Source: Numida meleagris (lineage: Eukaryota; Chordata; Aves; Galliformes; Numididae). From it: a stretch of 64,000 nt of DNA. The position numbers and the translations under genes are program-made. Within the stretch, counting starts at the first letter, position 1. Each line of letters opens with the position of its first letter. The stretch covers positions 17,577,090 through 17,641,089 of the forward strand of contig NC_034419.1 in the NCBI RefSeq assembly GCF_002078875.1, given 5' to 3'. Below the pieces are notes generated by a model that did no database searches, had not been told where the DNA came from, and saw only the letters and a list, made by a program, of their open reading frames with translations. This document shows, piece after piece, positions 23,396-38,666 of this stretch.

Positions 23396-26300
23396 GTTAC
23401 GATGCACCATGGAGTTATTTCCTTCATTGCTCAATTCCAAGAGAGATATACTCACAACAGATTGTGGTTTCAGCTGCCATGATAACAAAGCACATGTAGA
23501 AAGGAACAATGATGCAGCAATGATGGTAACATCAGTAAAGAAGTGGCAACCAACGTTAGCAGAGCTGAGGACCCAGCTCTGGTATTTTTACACCTCCACA
23601 GATTGCATTGGAAATCTTATCACTTGTATTGAAAAGGGAAGAATCAGTGTAAGGCTGAGAATTTCTGAAAGCCTCACCTATTGTGTTTAAGGATTTTAAG
23701 AGTTTTCATAGCTTTGCAGTAACAAAACAGAAGCCCACTTCCCAGGCAGCTTTTCTGAGTGGACAACAAAGTGTATCACCACAATGCTTCCCAAGTACAC
23801 CATATTACATCAAACTGACTTGATGGATACAAGGAATGATCTCATCTAATGTTACATAACATGGGCTAGATTCACGTTATAGAAGCACCTTCCTTATTAC
23901 ATTTCCTTTCCAAGAAAAAATGTCTTTCTTGTATTCCCTCGAGTGCACAGGCATATGGTGAAAAAGAGGTTAGAGCTCAGATGCTTCTTTGAGGGTCAAT
24001 ACACTTTCAAATTTTAGGTTGCATTGATTTAGCTGTCAGAAAGATGTTATTTACAGTTCCTGAAGTTAAGTGGAGCATGCTAGAATTCATGGAAGTCATT
24101 ACTGGAGGTTTATGTTTTCTGTGTGGCTCCAGTACAGAAGTCTTTTCTATAGCCTGAAAGGACTAACAGATTTTTATAGGGGTTTAAATAATTACTGCTT
24201 CCTAATCTATTCAATTAGTTACTTTACATTAAAAAGAAATGTTATTTTTCTATATTGTGAATTTTACACCATTTCTTTCTGTTTTATACCAAGTCATTTC
24301 GTCTCTTTGTATGAAAGGCTCATTAACTTCATACCGGTACTTTAAAAATACTTCTTTTTTTCACTGCCAAGAAGTTAGCAGGTAATTAAGCACTTAAAAT
24401 ATTTTGAGCACTTCCTTTACCAGCAATAGAAAATGGAAGTAAAAAAAAAACACCTGAAAATGCTATGATAATATATCACTGTCATGGTTGACTTCAGTTA
24501 GACACATCACTGTTTTCAAGAGTAACTGAATATAGTTCGTACCTTTAATATAACTCTTATTATCTATTTCAGAGGTAAAGGTGTGAGTTCTACTTCTGAA
24601 ACTCCATATCAGTTCATATAAGCACAAAACCAACTGCAACTGTGTATATGTTATATTCTCCCACATTGCCCAGGACTTCTTACGGGCACTAAAGTCATTC
24701 ATTGACTTTGTTCAAAGCTAGAGACCTTCAGAAAGAAGGGGACAGCAGGTTGCTGGCCTCTTACTTCTGTAACCATCTCACCATTAAGCTAACATTTAAG
24801 ACATAGTTTTGCTGAGGTTCATTATTTGAGCAGGGTGCTTTATTAAGGAACGTTCAGCTAAAACCTTAGAGCTGGATTTTGAGATTCCCCGTTTCAGGGT
24901 TGATGCGGTGGCATCTTTCTCTGATATATTGTTACTGCAATCAAATCATGGATATAATAATCAAATCCTTCCTCTTTCTGTCATTGAAACCCATTCCTCA
25001 ATTAAAACACAGGTGTGTGGAAGGTTAGGTTTTAATATATTAAGAGTGACAGACGTTCTATATGAAATGAAGAGAAACGCAGTTGTATTCTGTAACTTTC
25101 CACTAGTAGAAAAGTGGAGCAAATGGATAGTAAATATGGGAAGGATTTATTCAACTTTCAGAAAACAGACCTTGGAAATGCAAAAACCGATTCAATCTGC
25201 TTTACTTAGAAATGGAAACCCAGATCTAATTTCCATGCATCTTAATATTCCCATCCAGCAGATCTGCGCGTGTTGACATGGGTGAAGCCTTGCTCACCAG
25301 CTTTTAAGAGCTGTAACCCTATCTGGTACTTCCACATAATCACAGGCTGATCATCCCTTCCATTGTTTGCAGAAGCTTGAAAATAAAATGTCTCTAGTTA
25401 TTGATTTGCTACTTCTTTTTCATTTAGTGACTATTGATTGCTGTTTATGTGTGTGTGTTTCTTGTTGAGCAGAAATTAACACTGAAAACTTCTTGGAATT
25501 CACTGCATTCGTACCTGCTTGGCATTCCTGGGCAAGGCTCGCTCGTACAATCACTGTAACTGGGGTTTTCAAAAACCTGTTTCATTTTCTCCTCCAATCT
25601 CTGGCAGCAAAGAGAGATTTACACAAACAAATTTATTTTTTATTTTTTTAACTATTATTATTCTTGGTACTTGTCTGGGGCAGCAAATGGGATTGTCACA
25701 GAGTTTGAATCTGCAGAGTCATTTCAGATAATACAGTTTTATCTAGGCTCTGGTTCTCATGCCTGTGTTACCAACATAAACCTCCTAGGGTGTGTGGCAT
25801 TTTTTTCATAACTATCTGGATGAGAAACTCATGTGATTACCACTAAAATTGCTTGCTGTGTGTGCTTGGGAAGCCAACTCTGAGACACATGCTGATCTGT
25901 AATTTGGGAAAAATGTGGATGGATTAGTCTAGTGAGGCCATGCATAAGGGCTGGATGAATGAAAATATCTGAGATAGAGATGAGCCATTGTTGACTGAAG
26001 CTATTACTTCTGTACCATCTATAATGCAGTCCTCTCAATGGTCTTATTATATCCAGATCCTGTACTTTTCCTAGTTTTGGTGCTATCAACTCAAAGCACA
26101 ATCAAAATCACAACCCAAATATGTATTTTCCATGAGACTAGATTATAGTCCTGAACCTTAAAATAATAATACACATAGATTCTTTTTATTTACCTTATCT
26201 TTGTTTTTCATCCTCCAGAACTCCCCTTCTCTATGTTCTCTCATCAAATACAAGGGGTGGACTCTTTTTAAAACAAACAAACAAAAAAACCCTCAAACAA

Positions 26301-26548
26301 TCAAAATGAAAGGCAGCTTTTAACTCTCATGGCATTGCAGTTTCAGGAATGGCATAAAAAAACCACACGTTTCAGGATCTGTGTTGACAATACAGTTATC
26401 ACCATTAGCATCCATAGATATGGCTCTCTGACTTCTTCTGCAGTGGGTAAGAGGGGAAAAAGAGACCAATTTCTGAATATGGAGGTGGACTTCAGGCCAA
26501 CAGGAGACCAGCAGCCCCCACTTCTGCTTCCCTTGATCTCTGTAAGGT

Positions 26549-26581
26549 CAATCCTTGTCCCCTTGTGACAATCCTTGTCCC
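26549..26581. repeat. Two copies of a 13-bp unit with period 20
   Basis: CAATCCTTGTCCC occurs at 26549-26561 and 26569-26581, separated by CTTGTGA. A small local duplication. Confidence 0.7.
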
Positions 26582-29500
26582 AGTAGGGTGGCTTAAAGGG
26601 GAAACTAAAGTCATGTCAGCTTTGCTGCAGGAGGTGAATCTATGGATGTTAACACTAATCTCTATACCTTTACTTTTATGAGCTTGATTTTCAGACTCGG
26701 GGGATTTTGGCAATAGGATTCTTTTTCTCCTGTATAGTGTAATACCATGGTATTTTGTCCTGTGTTCAATATTAATATATGTTTTATTGTTCTACTCTAA
26801 TTATGTTCTCATTATTAAAGGGGCAATATGTTTTCCTCTGACAGATATTGCATCTCATTGTTACTGGTTATTGGTTATTCTGAGCCATTGTTATTAATAA
26901 TTTGTGGCAATTGAATCAGTATTATAATATTACTCTGCTAAATCTCTTTTGCTGCTAATTAAGGCACTATCTGTGAAACTGTTTAGCTCCAAACACCATG
27001 CTCCTGCTTTTCAACCCACTATAATTGCCTGAAAGTCATTCATTTCTACTTACGTAAGTCAGGTCTTTTAATCAAGGCTCCTGTGAGCTTTGCCATGGCG
27101 TGAGCTGCTGTCAGTAGGAATGAAAAGTTCTTGTGGACAAAGATATTTTTGTAGTGACAAATGCACCTTTCACTGTAGTCCTGGAAGGCCTTAGAAATAG
27201 AATAATTGTACTTGATGGTTCCAAACTGGGCACAAAAGAAGAAGGAGGGCTTAGAGGGAAAAGTGAAAGATTACTGAAGTAATCCAACTATTGAAGATAT
27301 CATCAAGGAAAGTTGCCATAGCTTTAGGACGTCTTCGCAATATGTATATAAGATCACATCTATCAGACTGCATTCTTAGGAATAGGCAACATCACTGCTG
27401 TTCCCAAGCAGAAGACACAGATGGTATTCTTGAGCCACTAGTGGAAATTCATTAATAGGGGATTTATTGATGTATGTCTAAAGTGGGCGTGACTCCCTTT
27501 TTGTGGTAGGACACCTCGTATTATCTGTGTATTACAAACATTTTACACAGCTCCTTGAAAATCACAACTACTGTTTATCTGCATTCCTTCTGAAATCATT
27601 TTGTCTGAGTACAAAAAGGCAGCAGAGTGCTACTGAAACCAATGTGCCAGAGCTGCTCTGCAGGCACTTGCACGTGTTACATGTGCCCACCAGCGCCATC
27701 GTTAGATAAAATTGGATTTCTGCATCATCTTCAGTTCAGTGGTATTTCCGCAGTGAGCAGGCAGAACCAAAACAGCTGCAGCACTGCTGTAGCTACAGCC
27801 TGATCACCTTAAAAACTAACTGATGCAAAGCTCATTATCATTTGGGAGAATTATCTCCAAAAATAGGAGCATGTTATAAAATCAGAGAACAAACCTCATC
27901 CTTTGGAATGAGCTTTTGCTGGATTGCTGCGTGCTCTTGGACAGACCTTTGTTTCTGTTTCTTTATGGCCCCCGCAGACATTCAGGCTGCCATTCCTCCC
28001 AAACTGCAGCTTTGTCTCCATCTAATAGTCTGTGCCCTGAACTCAACCTTAAAATGGCTTTGTAGTTTAGAGTAAAATCCATCCAAACTTTGACTCGTGC
28101 TTAGATGGCCTTCCCACCAACAGAGAAGTGATTTATGGAACACAATTTCTTCATCCTCTCATATTGTCTCACTTCATACACTTATGCCAAATAGTTTGTG
28201 ATGATTGATTACTTTTCCTACAGTATAAAAAAAAAAATGCATACTGGAACAGGCAATGTGAAAAAAATGCAGGATTTAATCTCCACTAACATCTTGATGA
28301 GCATTAATCAGATTTATATTTCACTCATATTAGCCTAACACTACTGAAATCACTGACAATAATGTAACTTAGATCAGAATACAACATTATACCTCCAACT
28401 GCTGTTTCTAATTAGATTTATTCTACTTTACACCGAATGTAGTAGAAATAAAAGAGTTTTCTCGGTGTCTTTCTTGTAAACATTTATAGTCTTCCAAAAA
28501 TGTAATTGTTTGCTCCAGGGCAGAGTAAATATAGTCATTTCTGCAATAGATATTGAATTCATATTTGCCTGACAATTGACCTTATCAGCTATGACTTGTC
28601 ATCTTCTAATTAGTGTACGCTTATTTTTTTCACTAAATTAACCCCCAGCCTCTCTTGAAGATAAGCTGACCATATACCAAATCCTGTGTGGTGCTGCAGT
28701 TAAAATGGTGGCGCACGTGTACTCCTCAAATTTGCCTTAAAGAAAAGTACGTCTCCATAATATTATATTGAACTGATTATAAATCCAATAGGCAGTAAAA
28801 GTATAACCATGTAATGCTGAAAATACACTGTGAGAGCTGGGGAATAGGAGCACCTCCACGTTATTAAAAAAGTGTTTCAAAGTACAGAGAGCAAACAAGA
28901 AGCCAGGTCTTACTATTACTCCTGGATGTTTGCTTTTGAAAGAAATAATATATATATACTCCTCATAAAATCCGGTGCCACATGAAGTTTGTCTGGGTTG
29001 CAAGTTCATTTTTGTTTTCATATGTATTTTCAAGACTTTCCATGACAAAATGTTTCAATTCCCAAATGCTGAAAGGTTTATCCTCACTAAATCTCTGAGG
29101 GTGTTTTGTAGTGTTATTTACTTTTACAAAGCTTTCTCAATTCAAAAGCAGTACAGTGGCTAAAGTAGGTAAGAAACAAAGGATAACACTCTGCTCTTGG
29201 TCAGCCACATCTCAGCATCAAAATGGCCTTTCCTCAGTCAGAATGAACCTTCAGATCCTAAGCACAATGTAAAATTGCATCTGCTGCCAATGCTTCCCAT
29301 AACATCTGTATGACACTTAACATCTGTATGAAAGAAAGACTGAAACTCAGGACAAGATCCAGCCCAATTCCCGTTTTGTCCCTTAAAACAGCTTATCTCT
29401 GCTTTTTTAACTAAAATACTAAAATTTGATTTGAAAAGCCAGCTGAAATTCATAGGTATTTTAAGGAAACTTAACCTGAGCTAAGATTTCTTATTGCAGT

Positions 29501-32500
29501 CTGATGCATACAGAACACTGGGCCTATACATAGCTTTTTTATGGGGAGAGGATGAGAAAAGAGCACTTTTGCCAGCCCAAAGTTGAATATCACTTTTGCA
29601 GGCCGAAATATTAAACTAACAATATTTTATAATGTGCTGACATTTAACTAAAATGTCCATACAGTTTCCAAGATAACAGAGGCGTGAAAATACTACCAAG
29701 CAAGAAATAAACTCTTTTAAACAAGGTGCAAGGTGCATTGTAAATTCAATTGGCTGCGAGGAATAGCGAGGAAACAAAGCACTCCACTTTGTTTCCTTTA
29801 AAACTCTGCATTCTAAACCTGCCTAAATTAGACTAGTATCTATTGTTGATTACATCATTCCCCCAGAAATATGGCTTTCAGACGTTTTGTCATAACTCCA
29901 CAGGTGATACCACACCACAGACGCATTAAGCATCAGTCAGGATCATACAATTTTCCAGCTACTACACGTCAAACAAATATGTTCTCAGCCTTCTGGGACA
30001 AATGTGCCTGCAGATGGATGACACCAGGCTGTGATGGATGGGCTGCAGCACAGCAGCCCCTCACACACCTTTGTGGTGCCTTACCCTTATGGGGCGGACT
30101 GGTATTCCAGCGCCAAAACCCACAGACACTGGGGGATCAAGAACCTGAACTCAGTTCTGTCTTTGCAGAATGAAATTCTCCACCTGCTCTCTCTCTTCTG
30201 ATGTTTTGTTTGATCATGCTTTGATTTTACGTTACTTAATTCTTTCTCCTTTTCTGCCCCTGCATTACATTTTGCCTTTGCATTGCATGTTAATGCTCGT
30301 ATTATCCCTGTAATGGAACCCGTCTCCACCCACTTGAGTTGGCGGTGAGGAGGGGCAGCTCCCGCGCTGAGTGCACTCCTTCCTTTGGCGCATTACAAAT
30401 CAAACTTTCCCTTTTTTCACATCTGCTTCAGTTTGAATTTCACCACTGGCAGAGATGAGATGACTAATCTAATTTCTGTCTATGCAGAGAGTCCTCCTGC
30501 AGTTCTTTCTGCACATCTACTTTTTCCCTGAATAGTTGTCATTTAATGCCCCGTTATCTTAGATGGCACTCATTTAGTGGTTTATTAAGCAGTAATTTAG
30601 CAGCCTGTTATCAGTTCCTACTGTAGCTAGGAAAAATATGCAATCCAAGTACACAAGATTTGTGCAGAATTACAGCATTTTTGTGATTTTTGGATTAGAG
30701 AAAAATTACAGAAAAGTAATACATCTGAAATGTTTAGCCTGCATTTCATTACTGTCCCTCCACTAAGGCTGCCATCAGAATGTGGATTGCCTTATCTTTA
30801 TGTCTGCTTCCAGCCTAGGCAATGACATTGTACAAAACTGTGCAGGACTCAACGGGCTGTGTTCAGCATAAGGAGGCCCTAAGCCTAGCTTCTTCCCCTA
30901 TGTTCTGACCTTTTTGGAACATTTTCAGGTGGGGAGAAGGCATAGGGCTTACATCAGTTTTTATGAGCTTCTTAAAAGAAAAAGCAAAATAGGAAGTTTA
31001 AATGAGAGCAAGGGCAAGTGCAGCAATCAGAGTGTGTCCTAGGCATTAATTGCAGAGGAGTAACTCACAGCAGGAAAAAATTCAGTTTTGCAAAACAGTG
31101 TTGATGGTAACAAAGTCTTGATTTGAAGCTACAGCTTTCATGATCTGGATAAAATAGAAATATAAATAATTTCCGTTTCTTAGAATTGCCAGATTACAAC
31201 AAGTATTTAAGTTAAGTGTTTATTAAGAGAAGCAAGAACGAGGATAAAGAGGTGCCAGCCAGCTAAAATGGCAATGGCAATCAAGTAGATAGCAGAGAAA
31301 TATAGATATAGATGTATTTTTCTATAGAAAAGCATTTCTGGTTCTGGTTTCCCCCTGGAAACAGAGACACAGAAGACAAATCGTACAAACTCTCCCCAAG
31401 TGCCATAGCATCCCACGCTCCACTGGCTTTCACTTGGAGTGAGGGCTGCCGGAAAAACAGACAGGGATACCCAGGAGAGACAGTATGTTGGGCTCCTGTT
31501 TGTAAGAGCATAGCTCTGAAATGAATCCCTCAGAAGGGGAAAGGTGTAACAGAAGGCTTCTCCACTTGACCACTTGTCCCCAGGTTTTTCAGCCTGCTGA
31601 TGTCACAGGGTCTATTTCCCCTTCCTGGCCTGCAGCCTGGCAGTGGCTGGCTTGGTTCCTCCTGAGCCCTTCCCTTCCCATCTCTGCTCCACAGCAGAGT
31701 TTCAGTGCAGCCCTATCAGCCCATGTATTTTTTCTCCATTCCGTTGTGTTTTGTTTTGCTATTTGTGCTGTCATTTTGTTGAGAATAGATTAGAGAAAGG
31801 TCATTTTTTTTCTTGAATGGAAAAGAACAGTAATTTGACAGTGAGACGTTCTTGGCTTGCCACACATCAAAAATGTTGATATTAGCCCCTTTAAAACAGA
31901 GACTAGGGACAAAAACCGTCTGAGAACTCAATTACTGGCTATTACTTTCCCAAACATGAGCATTTATAAAGTTATGTTTGTTGCTGCTGCTAAATTTTAG
32001 GATGCCATTACTGAAATGGCTTTAACTTCATTTGTATTTGCTCAGAGAAAGATCATCATGAAGATACTAAATAGTCACAGAACATGATGGCATCAAGTAA
32101 CGTCTTTTGGCTGATCTATAATCATTTGCTTTGGCAATTTTATTCGGGAACATTAGCACTGATCACTTATGCTGTGTTCCTAATTATTTCTGAAATATTG
32201 TGCTGTTGCTCATGCTGAAATGCATAACGAGTGAAGCAGTAGGTTAGTTTGGAATGCAATGTTCTAACCAGTTTTTAATCAATGAGTGATAATGATAGCT
32301 TGTGTTTTGACTTTTACTGTTTAATTGCCAGTAATAAAGCAAATCTTCATTGATGATATTTAGCAGAGTTCAGTTTCATTTATCTCCGTTTATCCTATTT
32401 ATTGTAAAAGTGCCTGAAAGCTTTCAGTGCTTGACACAATAGCAAAATACACAGTGCAATTTTTTTTTAAGGTTGCCCAAAGTTTTCCACAATAGAAGGG

Positions 32501-33125
32501 ATGTGATACCCTTTTGTGGGGAAATATTGCACCTTCCTTTTATCAGCCAGTTTTCAGCATGCACTGCATGTCTCCTGGTGGAGCTACGTCCCATGAAACC
32601 CCAACCAGTTTTTTTTTCTGAGCTAGAGACATTTTACATCACTATTTCCCTTCTGCCGCTTATGATACTTAGGGTTTTTATTTGTTTGTTTTTTTCTAGA
32701 ATGCCGAAATAATAATAACTAAACATAAATAATCTAAAGATGAGCCAGATCTGCAGGTGATGCTATGCAAGAAAGTACTGGTTCATATCAAAGTTGAATC
32801 CAACCTACTGCATGGCAGTCAGACAAAAGCAGACACCTAAAGAAGAGTGAGAGAGCAGAGATGCTTTATAGCTGGAATGCGATTACTTTCACACTACATA
32901 GAAAGCAGTGCAGAAGCAGAATGATTTTCTTTTGGGGATAGTGGACACAGAGCAGAGGAGCTTGACATGCCCTTGCCCTGCACAGCCCGCAGCCATTCTC
33001 AATCTGCGTGGAAACACAAGGGGCTAGAAGCAAAGTGGAGACAGTTCTGCATGACCCCTGAGTGTTCTGACCAACCAGTTATCAATACTGAAATAAACAG
33101 GACCTGATATCTAGTCAGGAAAGAC

Positions 33126-33142
33126 TTTTTTTTTTTTTTTTT
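33126..33142. repeat. Poly(T) tract, 17 nt
   Basis: Homopolymer of 17 T. It could be the tail of a minus-strand retroposon, but no element body is recognised beside it. Confidence 0.8.
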
Positions 33143-34579
33143 AAGTTTAATCTTAGGTTCCAAATTTAGTTTCAATCTACTAAAGGAGTGTCAATTCTGT
33201 GACAACAATCTGATGAAAATCAGTTAGTCATCACAACATATGTGAGAATGATACCTTACTTGATAAATCTAATTTAAATCAGGATCTTCCTTCCGTTTAG
33301 AAATGTTATAAACACCTCTTGTATTCCCCTTCAATTATATGTAAGAAAATAAAGACCCTTTTAATCTTGTCTGGCTTGACACTACCTTGATTGCTTAAGA
33401 TGATTTTCTTTCCCAAGATTTGATTCGCCAATTATCAATCATCTGCAAACAAGAAGTGAGTGGCAGTCTGGGATTCTTTTATCCTATGTTCTAAAGAGTT
33501 TTGCCATGGTGATAATTTGTGCTAAAAGTATAAATTCTCTCCTCGTGGCTTTCTTTTATTCTCTTCATGATCTCTATTATTTTTAAGTATTATTCCAGAA
33601 TATAAGCCTCCCTATCCGCATACAAAATCATTTCTGATGTCAAGTTCTTACAGCTACTTCCTACCTCATTCATGCCTGTTATTTAAGCCTTGGTGGGAAA
33701 AGCTAACATCTATGAAGCAGCCTTTTAGTTCCAGTTATTTAAAGTAAATAAGCAAAATTTAAATAACTTGTACACACAGCTTAAACATCCACCTCCAATT
33801 TAGGTCCTCTATAATGGTGATTGTATCTGGCTTTCTACAAGGTCTGGGAGTCATAATACTGCAAAAAACAAAACACTGCTTCGCATTAGGACATGTTTCT
33901 TATTGAACATAAATGGGAATTACAAAGCATGCCCTCTGGAAACAAAAGAGGAATTGTTGTTTGCTTTAGTACATTCAGACTACTTGCAAATTCGCCCTTT
34001 TTATCATTCCTTTTTCATTCTAATGTGGCTGGATTTTTGCTGCTAAGTGTCTGCATGAAAATAACCCAGCTGTCATTGATACCCAATAGCTCTTGTACAC
34101 AGAATTGGTACCATTTGTGAACACCAAAGTATTTAGTGAACCAATCATCATTTACTACACATGATAAAGCCAGTACGAATAGAAGAGCAAAGGTATGTTC
34201 TTAGTAGATCTCTTCCCTCTTTCCCTACAACATGCAGATTCTTACAAGCAAATACAAATATATGTGTACTACATATGCATTTAAGTATAGATTGAATATA
34301 TGTTACATAGCACAGTGTTTTCACACAAACAGAAGACTAGAGATGCAGTTGCTTCTACTCTGTTCATTAGGGATTGATCCAACGCCCACTGAAGTTCATG
34401 AAATGCTTTCACTGACTCAAAGCACTTTGGCTCATAAGTTAACTCTCTAAATAGGAAAAGAAAAAGCTTGATGGAGCATGAAACTATATCTACTGCCAGC
34501 CATAAAACCATTAGCCAAACTTAGCACCCATCAGGTTGCCGAATGTTTTCTATACTGAAATTACAGTCATGCCGGGGAG

Positions 34580-34594
34580 AAAAAAAAAAAAAAA
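34580..34594. repeat. Poly(A) tract, 15 nt
   Basis: Homopolymer of 15 A followed by a short GA run. No adjoining retroposon body is recognised. Confidence 0.8.
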
Positions 34595-35300
34595 GAGAGA
34601 TAAGACATATTCTTATAAATGCAGTTGTATTTGATTTGTATTTTCCCAATAGATTACCCAAGACTTTGTCCCATAGGGTGGGAAAGAAGAAGGGTGCCAG
34701 GAAAGATTTGTGTAAATGATCTTGAAGGTTTAAAGACTTGGTTGTCCTGGATACTTCAGCCAAGATCGTGGAGAGGGCGGGGAGCAGGGTAATAAAGCAT
34801 TTCATTCCAAGTCCTTGAAACTGCTCACACAGTTTATCCTAACATAGAAAAGGGAGAAAAGAGAGACAGGGCTATTCCTTCCCTGACGCGTGCTCAGGAG
34901 CTGCAGGAAGGAGGTGGAGGAACAATTCCTTTTTGTCTCTCTCCAGAGTCACTGGATGGGAATTAGAGATGCAAAGCAAAATGCTTAATGAAAAGACTGA
35001 AATGACTCTGAGCATAAATTTGGAATAATTTTTTTTCATAAAGTGGTTGGGGTTCTTTGTTTGCTTGTTTTTCCTGTTGGGGATGAGAACTCTGTAGCTT
35101 GCTGAGTTGTTATGTACTCTTTTAAGTTAGTGATTCCATCTCTTACAATTTATACTGTGTGCCTGTCAATAGCGGCAATGGAGCTTTGGAATCATCACAA
35201 AAAAAAGTGGAGCTCACCAACACCAGCAGTGGTAAGAATCATCTGAGCTTAATTAATCAACATCCACTTAAGACAGTAAATCATAGCTACATTTTACACC

Positions 35301-35319
35301 AAAAAAAAAAAAAAAAAAA
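35301..35319. repeat. Poly(A) tract, 19 nt
   Basis: Homopolymer of 19 A after TTTTACACC. The preceding 150 bp has an open frame but no recognisable protein, so a processed pseudogene is possible but unsupported. Confidence 0.8.
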
Positions 35320-38300
35320 GGTTGCAGAAAAACAAAGTGCTGGATTTGTTTAACTGGCAAGATATTACATGATATAGCTGTTATCTTTTCCCATATTGTA
35401 AATTATTGAATTAAGCCTTCAGTCAGTTTGGCAACAGTGCCAAAGGAATATCACAGCATACAATGCAGCAAACAGTATCTGTCATTGAATCTAAGTCTCA
35501 CTTATAACTGAAATTACAGTGAACAAAGTGCTTGTGCAGTAGATTGGAAAGGGTTCGTTATTATTTATTCATCTTGCCTAGTAACACAAAAACTAATGAA
35601 ATTTCATTGAGAAGAGTGCACGTCAAGATTACTATACATCATAAAGACACATCCCTCTAACTTCATTGTGGATATTTGTCTCTGTAATTAGATGTCTGTT
35701 CCACAATAGTTCTGTATTTGAAGGACATGGCCAAGTTCATGACATAAAACAAATCACCTGCACAAATGAAAAGGCTTCCTTTATCTTGTCTACATCTTGC
35801 ACGGTAGCACAAAGGCCTTCAGAAAATCTTTCCATAAAGGCCATGAAGTCATGCACCGTTAGCAATTCTAACATTGTGCCTTATCTGTTTTTTATTTTTT
35901 TAATTAAATATTAAACTATTCATACAGCTCATACATTGGTGTATTTATAGTTCCTATGGCCATTTGAAACACAGTGTTTTTACACATATCTCTATTTTTC
36001 ACAAATCGTGTATTCGTCTTTAGCCAAAAGTGTAAATCAGAAAAGCACCATCCAGAATGCATCAGTTACGAGCAATTTTCCAGCACTGTAGCTTGAACTT
36101 ATGGACTGGAATATTTTGCTTTTGAATTGAATGCAGTTAATATCATGTAAATCTGGGGTTAGGTTTGATTGCGGTACTCAGTAGGATATTATGAGAGACG
36201 AGACATCAAATTTGGCATTTAGAGATCTATCATTAATTATTTTGGAATTAGAAGGTGCGTATCTATTAGACAAAAATGCAGGTGGGCAGTAATACTAATA
36301 CCCAATTATATTCAAAGAAAGCTACTTAAAAAGTTAAATCAATAATGGTTATCATAATAAAACTGTAAAAAACGTTTGAAGCTTTGGGTTTGGACAAAAA
36401 CTTTTGTCATTGTCTATGTTCAGTTGGACAAGGCTCATAATTCAAGACTATAGTCATTTTTTTGCATAACACTCAGTTATTAGCTGTGATATATTACAAT
36501 CTCATTTTATATGTAAGGTTCTGGCAAACCTGTCAGCTGGCTGTTAGTAATTAATGTCATTTTTTACACATTTATTGTTTGATTTCACACCCAACTACCT
36601 AAGGAAAACGCACAGTTGGAATATAACCTGAGAATGGACTCGTTGAATATTTTTCAAAAAATAAGGTTCAGGGAATATAGGATTGCTCCATTGAAGATAT
36701 TTAATGTTTCTGTGCCATTTGCCAGGGCTGGAGGAGCTGCATGGCTCCTTTCACCTGCTTACACTCACTATTCGTCTGCGAGCAAGGGGCACTGCTGGCC
36801 CACAGAGCTTGTATCCCAGATGAAAGGGATGCCTTGCACCGTTGACTGTCATTTTATAGACAGCTTCATATAGAAAACCTGGGCTCGAGCACCAAGCTTC
36901 AATTCATTACCGAGAGTTTTTCAGACTTCAGCAGGGCCAGGACTTCACCCTGTGTGCCGCCCTGACGCCCACCTTTCTCCCCACATCACAGACAGATAAG
37001 TGTCTTTCCGGTTTGGGTGTCTGATAACAGAGACAATGTGGAATTTCACCACTACTCCCAATTTGACTTTTTCGATAGAAGCTGTAACTTGAAAGGAGCC
37101 CAATGTCTCTAGAGCTCTGTACATCAGTGTCTGAAAGGAGAAAACACATGAAAGTTGAAGGCCCTTTGGGAAAATCCTACAGGTTTTAGGTTGCTTCTGC
37201 CTGCTCAAACCTGTAACATCTCTTCTCATCTCGTTTCTCTGTATATAAGTCTCCTGCTTCACTCTCTGATTAAGATCTGAATGAGAGGGAAAGGAGGGAA
37301 GCCTGCCTCCCATTGCCTGTAATACCAACAAGCTTTTTTCCTTTTTCTGGAATGCTTCCATGGCCTTTCCTGCTTTTCACTTCTTTTCCCCCATCTTCTC
37401 TTTCAGTGCTAACATGATTCCTTGCACCAATGTGCGTTACTTAAGTTCATGCTTTTCTGTTAACAAACAGCATCTCATCCATTACCTCTCATTTTGCATC
37501 AGTCATCCTCCTTAGTGTCCTTGAGCTACCAGATCCAAACTTTGGATGAGGAAAATAATCATTCCCTTCAGCTCCTGTCAAGACTCAATCAAAAGTGCCC
37601 ATGTTATTTGCCAGTAAAGACTCAATCATATTTAAAGACCTGCGAGCTCTATAAATTTCCCCTCTTCCAATTAAAACTTACTGATGTCTTAAGTTTTGAA
37701 GAAAATTAGACAGATTTTGAAGTCATTTTGATTTTTCCTAGTTTTCTCTACTTGTGCTGTCATTACAAGGAAGTCTCTAACTCACATGCCCCATCCTTTA
37801 TACTAGAACTGACAGGTGTTTTACTATCAAGCTGATTTAAAAGAGGCTTCTTAATCAGGTGTCAGCTTTGGCCCATAAAGTCATATTAATGTTTTGGATC
37901 AGATATGAGACTCTATCTAAGGCACATTAAGAAAGATTCATTAGAAACTCACTACCCCTGGAATTTACAGCCTTCCTGGAACTTAATAGCCTGGATAAAT
38001 TTCTCCTTATCTGGTTTGCTTATGTGAATTATGGCAGTTTTGCATTTAGAAGCTTTTTAGAGTACAAGTTTTACTGTTATTCTGGCCTCTTTTTTCTTAC
38101 GATCGTCAGTAAGTATACACTAATATATCTGCCTAGGCAGCAGCACGACCCCTCCAAGCCTACTGCATGGCTCCAAGCAAACAGTACTAGAGAGATTCGT
38201 TTGTCATGCGTATCTTTGGAGAAATCATGGTGGCTTGTACTGAATCTGGAGAATAGAGAGGGGGGAAATATATGGCCATTCTCTACACCAAATGCAAAAG

Positions 38301-38645
38301 GATGCATCAGGAAATTAGATATGACCGATCTGACCTTTCATATAAATAAGAGATGGACCTAGAGTATGCCATTGGCTTGGAAAGTGCACATCATTTCTCA
38401 CAAACTTGGTGGTATTCTCTGTTACGGATTAGGCAGCAAGAAAAGGATATTAAAGAGAAAACAAAATAATAGCATGAAGCCACCTTCACTAAAAGTCATA
38501 GACAATATTTCTCTGACAGATGCTGCAGCATGTCTACCATAAAGGAGCCGTTAGGGTACATGTAAACCACAGCGTCCTCATTCAACATTGTGTTGTATTA
38601 AGGACTCTTAAAGGAGATAGAAGAACTAAGATGTTCAAAAATCTG

Positions 38646-38666
38646 CAAAAACAAACAAACAAACAA
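38646..38666. repeat. (CAAA)n simple repeat
   Basis: About five CAAA units in tandem. Low complexity. Confidence 0.75.

Noticed and set aside
23304..23690. 128-codon open frame on the plus strand
   Set aside because: Its start overlaps a probable SINE fragment and the rest resembles no protein family.
24908..25276. 122-codon open frame on the plus strand
   Set aside because: No recognisable motif; AT-rich intronic DNA.
36945..37361. 138-codon open frame on the minus strand
   Set aside because: No domain, signal peptide or family resemblance; lies within a CNTN6 intron.
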